Shown: positions 56,260-64,000 of the stretch, one piece after another
How the letters are laid out: each line of letters begins with the position of its first letter
Position numbering within the stretch: position 1 is the stretch's first letter
Assembly: GCA_965153455.1 (NCBI GenBank)
Contig: OZ234497.1
Coordinates: forward strand, 16,237,872-16,301,871
Length of the DNA: 64,000 nucleotides
Source: Sphagnum compactum
Taxonomy: Eukaryota > Bryophyta > Sphagnopsida > Sphagnales
Direction of reading: 5' to 3'
The notes under the pieces: generated by a model
What the model was told of the DNA's origin: nothing
Database searches by the model: none
What the model saw: the letters and a program-made list of their open reading frames with translations, nothing else
Program-made: the position numbers and the translations under genes

Positions 56260-57935
56260 TCTAAAAAGTTTGTAATAATAATAATGCAAGACAAAAAAAC
56301 GAAAGTAAGGCGATGGCCAAAGGAACTATAGTAGCAGCAACACAAGACAAGAAGACCACGAGGAATAGGGAGATGGTTAGAAGGGTTACAACAATAATGT
56401 AAGACAAGAAGACCATGAAAAGAGCATTAGGAGCAAGGCAATGACCAAAAAAACTATAACAATAGTAAGGCAAGGCAAGAAAACCATGAAGAATAAGGCA
56501 ATTGCCAAAAGAATTACAACATTGGTGTAAGACACAAAGACCATGAAAAACCATGAGGAGTAGGGCAATGGCTAGAAAAGTTGCAACAATAGCAACACAA
56601 AATGAAAAGATCATGAGAACACAAGGAGTAAGGTGATGGCTAAGGGAACCACAACAATTATGTAAAATGAGAAGACCCCAAGGAGTAAGGCAATGGCCAA
56701 AAAAACTATAGCAACAATAACACAAAAGACCACAAAGAACAAGGTGAAGTTAAAAAAACTAAGACAAGGAAACCATGAGGAGTAGGCCAATGGCTAAAAG
56801 ACTAAAATGAAAAGACCACGAGAAAATGACAAGGAGTAGGGGGAGGACCAAAAAAGCTACAATAACAACAATGCAAAATGAAAAAATCACAAAAAAACCA
56901 CAAAAACCACAAAAACCATGAGGAGTAGGGTGATGGCTAAAAGAGATGCAATAGTAACAATTCACAGGATGAGAAGACCACAAGAAGACCACAACAAGTA
57001 GGGTGGTGGCCAAAAGAATTTGTAATAACAACAATGCAAGACGAAAAGACTATGAAGAACAAGGCAATGGCCAAAAAGGTGGTAGCAACAATAATGCAAG
57101 ACAAAAAGACCGTGACTAAACCATGACTTGAACACAACAAAAAATGTTGTAATGGTAGTAACATAAAATGAAAAGACCATGACAAGACCACAAGGAGTAA
57201 AGCAATGGATACAAAAACTACAATATTAACAATGCAAGAAGAAACTACCATGAGAAGACCATGAGGAACAAAATGATAACCAAAAGAATTCCAATAACAA
57301 TACAATACAAAAAGACCATGAGGAATAAGATGACGGCTAAAAAAATTATACCAACAACGCAAGACAAGATCATGAAGATTAAGGCAATGACCAATGGACC
57401 AATAGTAGCAACACAAGATGATAAAACCATGACACGAGCACAAGGAGCAAAATGATGGCTAAAAAGGTTGTACCAACAATAATGCAAAACAAAAAGACCA
57501 CAACAAGACCATGACAACGCCACAAGGAATAGGGCGATGGTTAGAAAAGTTGCACCAATAGTAATGCAAAATGAAAAGACCACAAGGACAAGGGTGATGG
57601 CCAGAATAGTTGCATTAACATTAGCATAAGACAAGAAGACCATGGGAAAACCACCATGAACAAGGCAATGGTTAAAAGAGATGTAGCAACTATAATGCAA
57701 GGTGAAAAAATCATGAGAAAACCATGAGGAGCAAGGCAATGGCTAAAAAAATTACACCAATGTAATAATGCAAGATGAAAAGACCATAAGAAGACCACAA
57801 GGAACAGAATGATGGCCAAAAAAACTGCACCAATAACAACACAAAACAAGAAGACCATGAGAAGACCACTAGGAGCAAGGTGATGGCTAAAAGAGCTACA
57901 ACAACAACAATGCAAGATGAAAAGACCATAAGAAC
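56260..57935. repeat. 1.7-kb minisatellite, about 23-25 copies of a 60-75-bp unit
   Basis: The unit is purine-rich on the plus strand: AAGGCAATGGCYAAAARA, then a CAA/ACAATA stretch, GCAAGACRARAAGACCATGA and sometimes an extra AAGACCAYRA. The AATGGCTAAA phrase recurs roughly every 60-75 bp from 56304 to 57890. Unit length varies by insertion of AAGACCATGA-like blocks. Overlapping minus-strand frames (repeats like VFLSCIIVATTFLAIALF) result from the repeat and shift between frames, so they are not a membrane-protein gene. Confidence 0.9.
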
Positions 57936-60900
57936 CGTAATCCCAAAACCCCAAAACCCTAACTATGTAACCAAAATCAAAATGAAGTTTTTTCAACAAT
58001 CTAGTTTGGTTCCGATTCCTCTATCCAATCAAGAACCAGACCTCATTCCAATTCCATGGATTAAAAAAATAAAGAAATGAGGGGTTGACTCCTACTTGGC
58101 TTTTTGATCATGTAGGAACCTCGATTTCAGCTCCAACCCAATTTTGGCATTGAGACGTAGTTTCGATTACTTGGAATTGGATCCAACCATGGGTAACCGA
58201 ATAACTGCACAACATTGGTCATAATTCAAACGTCACAAGTATCAAAATTGTTGTGACATGAAGAATGGTTACCACTATCACAAAGGTTACAACAAATTAT
58301 AATGAACAAGCTTAAACACAATCCCAACAATGGACACATAAATCAACATATATTAGGACACAAAACATGCAAAACATACTCAAATGAAATTGCATTCATA
58401 AAATGAGAAAATTTGTTTAGACATGAAATAAAAAGTAAATTAAGTTGCAAATTTGACTTATATCTGTGAAATCATAATTCTTTTGTAGCTCATGCATCTA
58501 CGCCATGTAAAACATCTGTACCATAAAGCATCAATATTCATGCAAAAATTGTTAAAGTTCTCCTAATATGGTACATGCATTCATGACCTAAAAGGTTCAA
58601 GTGTTCCAAGGACCTTCCAAATGTTGAAATATACACTGATACACCAAATCCGTAACCCTCCCCTACCCAACCTTTCCTACCCTCCTATCAGGTATTTGCA
58701 ATGGACGTTTTGTGAACAAAACAAAAGTTGCATCTTTGAACTTTTTGGAACACAGAATTGGGAAATATAAGATATGTTTCCTTTTAGATCCACATGATTT
58801 AGATTTGGATTAAAATATGTTTAAGTTAAAACATCTTTGGGTATATCAAAATTATTTGTTATGATGTGGCTAAGTGGTTCTTCACCTTAAATGGTGCATG
58901 TTGCTTTTTGGAGGTAATCACTTTCTACTGACCATTTTGTGAGACTTAATTCTTTGGTTTTCTTATCTCATGGTAAGAGCATCTCCACCATAGCAGTAAA
59001 ATGGCTTATACATTATATTTTGGATAAAGTATAATTGTCAAATTGTGTGAAACCCGCTTTGGCCTATAAAAATGGTCAATTTAGAGTGTCCTCTAACAAG
59101 GCATTTGAAAAGAAAATGGTTATTTTTTATTGGCCAGGCATAGTGATTGGGCCAAGTGGTGATCTTTAAATATCATAGTACCTTGGCAGCTTTGGCAAAA
59201 ATAACATTTTTTTAATTTTCTGAAATTTTAATAAATTAATTTTCTCAAAAAAGAAGTTGTGAAGGAAATTGAAAAAAAATAAAAATATTCTATTTTCAAA
59301 ATGGAACATTTAAATTATTATGAATTATTCAACAGATATGTGCTGAAGCCACCCTTTTCTTACAATAGTCTCTCTGGTCCAACTTTTCATGTTTATGGGT
59401 TGGAATGGCAGAAGGGTTAACACTTAATGTTGGATTGATAAACAATGCCCCAATAGAGGGTGTGGGTGGAGATGCTTTGAGGATGGAAGAGATCCCAGAA
59501 TACAGAAAATCATGGGCCTCCTAATTAATAATTATGAATATTTAATCATAAAGTTGGATATAAGATAATTAAAATAATATTTAAGGATTTTTAATCATAA
59601 TTAAAATATTTAAGGATTTTTTTGACTTTTCTTTTGACTCCAGCTTCAATGTAGAAATCAAAGAAGGCATTGAAATGTATTTTAATGCGTCACCTGATGT
59701 CAAGGTTGTGATATAGTTCCCACTTTGCAACCTTGTTGAATTTCTTGAATTATCCAAGCCTTAGCTTTCAAGTTTTTCAAAAAGTATATCTAATTTAGTT
59801 TTGGAGTAGTGTGAGTGAATGCTATGAAGTATTGAATCCCACTCCCCCATCTTAAATTGATTTTGAGTGATATGTAGGTATCGATATGGAGAAAGTCTAA
59901 TACCTAGTCCATCTGTTTGCATGGTTTTCTGTCTTGCAAACTTTTGTGTAGGGTTGTTTTTTCTTTTGGTGAAATAGCCACACTGGCAATTATTCACAAG
60001 GGGAATTAGCCAAATTTGGCTACAGGACAAAGAGGAAAGTGCAAAACTTTAAAAATCCTCCTATATTTTGGCAACCAGAATGCATATGTTAAGATATGGT
60101 GATTTTCACATTTGATTTGATTTTTTTCCACAATGTGAAAATTCCCTCCTGCCCCCCCCCCAAACACAACTCTGGTCTCGCATGCTTGTTTAGTTTCAAC
60201 ATAGTGTATTCAATGAGGTACACAAAATGTTAGGACCAATTCCTTTTTTTCCTTCTTCAAGGACAACAGCTAAAATGGTAGAGCCCAATTGCTGGAAGTT
60301 AAACCCATTAACGCCAACTAAATGATGGAATAGTAAATCAATTAGATATTCATAATTCATTACATGACAAATTTCTGCAACTTTGTAGCAAGCAATAAGT
60401 TCAACTATACGAACATTATCACAAATCAACATTTGAGTACCACATCAATCCCCTAAGGCCTATGTTATGCTGTAAAGATTGCAAATTCATTGTAACTATG
60501 AAGCAAGCCCTATATTAATCCTTAATTCACATTAAAAATCCAACTTGATAGAATTGTAGAGGACTTCAATCTAAACGTTTCAATATTTATTTTTTAAAAT
60601 TTTGGATAAGAAATGAAAAATTAGTGCTGATGAAAGTTTAAATTCTTTAGTTTAAGGCAGTCTTCAAAATTGCAAGTTTTTGGAAACTTGGACCAAGATT
60701 ATGTGCTCCATTTATTATGAAAATTTGATGGTGGATAGAAAGCATGCATATGAGTGACATGTGAAAAAAAACATGGTTCAACGAGGAGTTGAAATGAATG
60801 AGTAACGAATGATCAAAATTGACCATTCAAGAGAAGTCTGAAAGAAAACATTGGTTTTCATTTTTTTGGGGCAAATAAAAATCTTGAACAATTTGGGACA

Positions 60901-63900
60901 TTGGGTAACCAAAACTTTCATTGACTTTCACATCAGTGTTGTACAGAGCCACCTTAAGTTTCTTATCATGTTGGGCAACTCAGAAAAATTCTTATAACAA
61001 ACAATCAAAGACAAGAAACTGTCATTTGAAGGTGAGCCCTACTCAACAATGTGGTGACTAGAACCTATGTGTGTTAAATTGAAACCAGTGCTCTCAGCTA
61101 GGGATACTGAGAGAAGGACAGACCAAATTGATCCTCCCTGATGCTGAAGGGTTGAACTCTCCAGACCTGACCAAAAATCAGCCATCCAATGCACATGAAT
61201 CCCAACAACTCCCAACAGCAACTGTGTTACTCTGCAAAGATGCTGCAATTCATTTGTGTACTGTCTAGCACCATTGAGAACTTGAAACCATTTGGTCCCT
61301 TCCAGAGACAACACTCTTCTATTCTCTTCTCTTCAAGTGCCTGACAGACCACCAATTACTGCCAATCTCCATTTTCACCCTTGTTGTGTCTTTGCATGTC
61401 CTGCAGGAACTTTTGTCCTGCATGTCTTGCAACTACTCGTGAGTTGTGCATTCAAAAAACATGCCCGGTACTTACAAGTAGCCTAGTTCCATCCCTTGGA
61501 TTGTTGTGAAGTTCATCCACTCGACCGATTTGTAGTGCCGACATTATTCAAACCCTGCAACAGAACCGTGCAAGTGCCCTGCAGGATGCCACATTGACAC
61601 CAGCAAAGCCGCTACGGGATGTTTAGCATCCTACGCACCATCAAACAATCTTATAATTGTGATCTAAACAATAAATAAAACTCCTCGTATTCACGTCATC
61701 ATTTTGAAAGTGTCTGTTGATCCCAATTTCATGATAACTAGTGTGGCCCAAGTGTTACCACATCCTCAACTGATTTTTCCTTCCAAAACCTGGTTTTTTG
61801 GAATTTATGTGAATTTTCAGTGGCAGAAATCACTTAAAAATCAATGTCTCCCACATTCTGAATCCAAATCTTACCAAATAAATTCTATTAAATCCTGCTC
61901 ATCAAGATCTTTCTTCCAACACCAAAGGCACATTCCAATTCCAGCTACAATTTAATTTAATTTAATTTTCAGTGAAGAAATCATTCAATATTCAAGAACT
62001 TTTGCACTGCAAGTGGAAACGTCATGGAACCAAGCCCATGCACCCCTCCTAGTCAAGAGCTTCCGAAAGACACAAAGAACACGATCTGAAGCATCCATGT
62101 TCCGTGGATCTCATAACTACAAAACAAAACAAACTACCTTCCTTCATAGATAGATAGCAATGGCCAAGTGACTCACCATCCAATAGTGGATATTTCCCGT
62201 AGCCTTTGATGCCACCTCAAACAGGGGTTGTAACAAAAGCGCACCCCCCCCCCCCCATAAGGTCGGCAAATATGCAACATATTATTGATCCAATCTTTTG
62301 TCCTCCATATTCTCTACATATCCTATCTCTTTAGAGGGTGCAACTGGTTGGTTGCGGGTGGGGAGATTGGGCTCAATGTCGGTCCTTGTCCCTTGGGGCA
62401 GTCAAGCCAAAGACCGACAACATTCTGTTACTTACTAGTAGCTCGAAATCTCACTACCAGTCAACAGTGGTTACCCTGCAGTCTCTTGTAGGAACTTGGC
62501 CAACAATGGTTGCCTTGCACAGTTCCCATAGCAGGGCAACCGGTTCATAGTGGCCAAGTTTCCATGAGCAAGTGCAACCTCGGCAGCCCATGTTGGCCAA
62601 CCTCCTAACAAAAGGACCATAACATTTATCATATCCCTTTTCTCAAGGAATATTCCATTGGTAGTCAGGGGTAGATTCTCTTTTTCACAAAAATCTTAAT
62701 CAAAATATGAATGTTGGGCAACCAAACCAATGGCTTGACACTTGGATTGTTGGTTTCAAAAGGTTTCATATCAGTATGAATTGTAAAAAACTATTAATAT
62801 GACCAATTTTTCAAATAAAGTTTGTTTGAAAAAGATCCAAGTAATGCGCTTCAATTCCTTTAAATCTAAATTTCAAAAATTGAGTTCAAAGTTTATGCAA
62901 TAATTGGCTAACACAAAACATGGAAATTTGGGCTTGGACATTTCAATGGGTCTCAATCATATACTCTCAGCACTAAGAGCAGGGAAAAAGTGTGGGATAA
63001 AAATAAAGACACATAATGGCCCCTATGTAATAAGGAGTTTTTGCAATCTTTTCAACTAGAATTAGAGAAAATTGTAAGGCCAAATTTTTTATTATTTCAA
63101 ACTTTCATTCGTTTGCAAATTAAACCCCAACAATCAATATTGGTGCATTTACTAATATCTTAATCCCAATGTTCTAGCACTTGTCAATAAATTTGGGTGA
63201 ATTTGAAACCCATCAAATCTCAAAGTTGGCCTTGGCGATTTCTATATCTCAATCTTCAACTCTCGGCACCAAAAGTAGGGAAAAGAAACATGATAAAAAC
63301 ATGGACATAGGATGATCAATAGTGGCCATTATGTAGTAGGGAGTTCTTGCAATCTTTCCATCACCAATTGCAAGGCCATATTTTAAATTTGTGAATTAAG
63401 TATGCTTTGAAACGTTCATTCTTTTGCAAATTAAACTTTAAGAATCAATATTGCTACATTTACTCAAATCCTAACATCAAAGTTTTAGCAATCATTAAAC
63501 ATTTGGACCATATTGCCATAGAAAAAGTTGAAAGTTAGCCATTAAAACCTTGACTCCTTCTGAAAGTGGGACACTCAATAACCTATTTGCGCAATTCAAC
63601 GACTCTTGTTCCTCTATTCTTGGCATCAAGAGTAACGAAATGCAGGGGAAAAAATAGAGATAAAGATTGGAAAAAAATGTAAAACCATAATTATTGATCT
63701 TGTGTTTTCAAATCAAGCTAAATTTTGGAAGTGTAGCACCAAACATGGGATTTTTTCAATTTTTTGGAACAATGCAATTGTCCCAAAAGCATTCATCGGA
63801 AATTATGATAGTTATTGACACATATATTTGGTAGGGCCATATGCGTGAAACAAAGATATTTCCAATGGAAAGTATATGTAGGAAAACAAAGAATTCACAT

Positions 63901-64000
63901 GAAAATGACGGTGATGAAAAAAGGGGAAGGAAAACATAAATGCCATGTAAGAAAGTGTAACACAAGAATTAGAACGAGAAAAAAACATCTTTATTAAAGC
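57936..64000. other. no gene recognised
   Basis: Mostly AT-rich. The part from about 61.0 to 62.6 kb is less AT-rich and has open frames (61039-61314 minus; 62285-62491 plus) with no recognisable domain. C runs lie near 60152-60162 and 62244-62256. A TAGATAGATAG stretch lies near 62148-62157. Text at 62990-63100 and 63260-63430 is similar (AGGGAAAAR, TTTGCAAATTAAAC), a diverged duplication of about 300 bp. Confidence 0.45.

Noticed and set aside
56261-57999. Several 150-168-codon minus-strand frames as a multi-helix membrane protein
   Set aside because: They are translations of a minisatellite, overlap each other in different frames, and have no consistent start or splice pattern.
62244-62256. 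C homopolymers (also near 5027, 20300 and 60152) as biological signals
   Set aside because: Runs of 10-13 C are common slippage products and error-prone in assemblies; no associated feature.

Overview
This window reads as nuclear DNA of a land plant. Three observations carry that call: a complete plant-type gamma-tubulin complex gene with 16 exons, a MIR319 precursor (a microRNA family of land plants), and a fragment of chloroplast psbD inside nuclear-looking repeats. The DNA is AT-rich and gene-poor, and the transposons are heavily decayed. The introns of the one protein gene are short (78-641 bp), unlike most gymnosperm introns, so a seed-free plant (moss, liverwort, lycophyte or similar) is my guess, but nothing here settles the lineage.

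Layout. 0-11.9 kb: AT-rich sequence with small tandem repeats and one hairpin element, and no gene I can defend. 11.9-16.2 kb: a distinctly more GC-rich island holding the MIR319 locus (TATA box, 3'-arm miR319 in a foldback of about 210 nt), with a palindromic repeat just upstream and an inverted-repeat element just downstream. 16.2-17.7 kb: a tRNA-derived SINE, an 803-bp inverted-repeat element and a 239-bp psbD insertion. 18.5-21.0 kb: a satellite built of successive hairpins, split by a 0.4-kb polypyrimidine tract. 22.1-23.5 kb: a broken transposase-like gene. 25.6-28.8 kb: a three-level nest, in which a SINE is interrupted by a 493-bp pogo/Emigrant-like MITE, itself interrupted by a 2,410-bp element with TG...CA ends, a 5-bp target duplication and its own promoter-like region. 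29.2-30.6 kb: a decayed array of about 140-bp units. 31.4-40.8 kb: inverted-repeat elements around a Ty3/gypsy wreck on the minus strand that has lost its reverse-transcriptase core and carries a second, uninterrupted copy of the MITE. 43.96-49.70 kb: the GCP4 gene (minus strand, 743 residues reconstructed), with two GC-AG introns. 50.0-50.75 kb: repeats upstream of GCP4, one family shared with the DNA upstream of MIR319. 50.75-64 kb: AT-rich DNA with a 1.7-kb minisatellite and no recognised gene.

The only two confident host genes are MIR319 (known in other plants to target TCP and MYB transcription-factor mRNAs) and GCP4 (microtubule nucleation). They lie about 31 kb apart in opposite orientation and nothing suggests joint function. 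The most unusual items are the exact nested insertion, the promoter-bearing 2.4-kb element, the reading frame running through the miR319 foldback, and the repeat shared by the two gene upstream regions. I did not find a clearly new multi-gene system.
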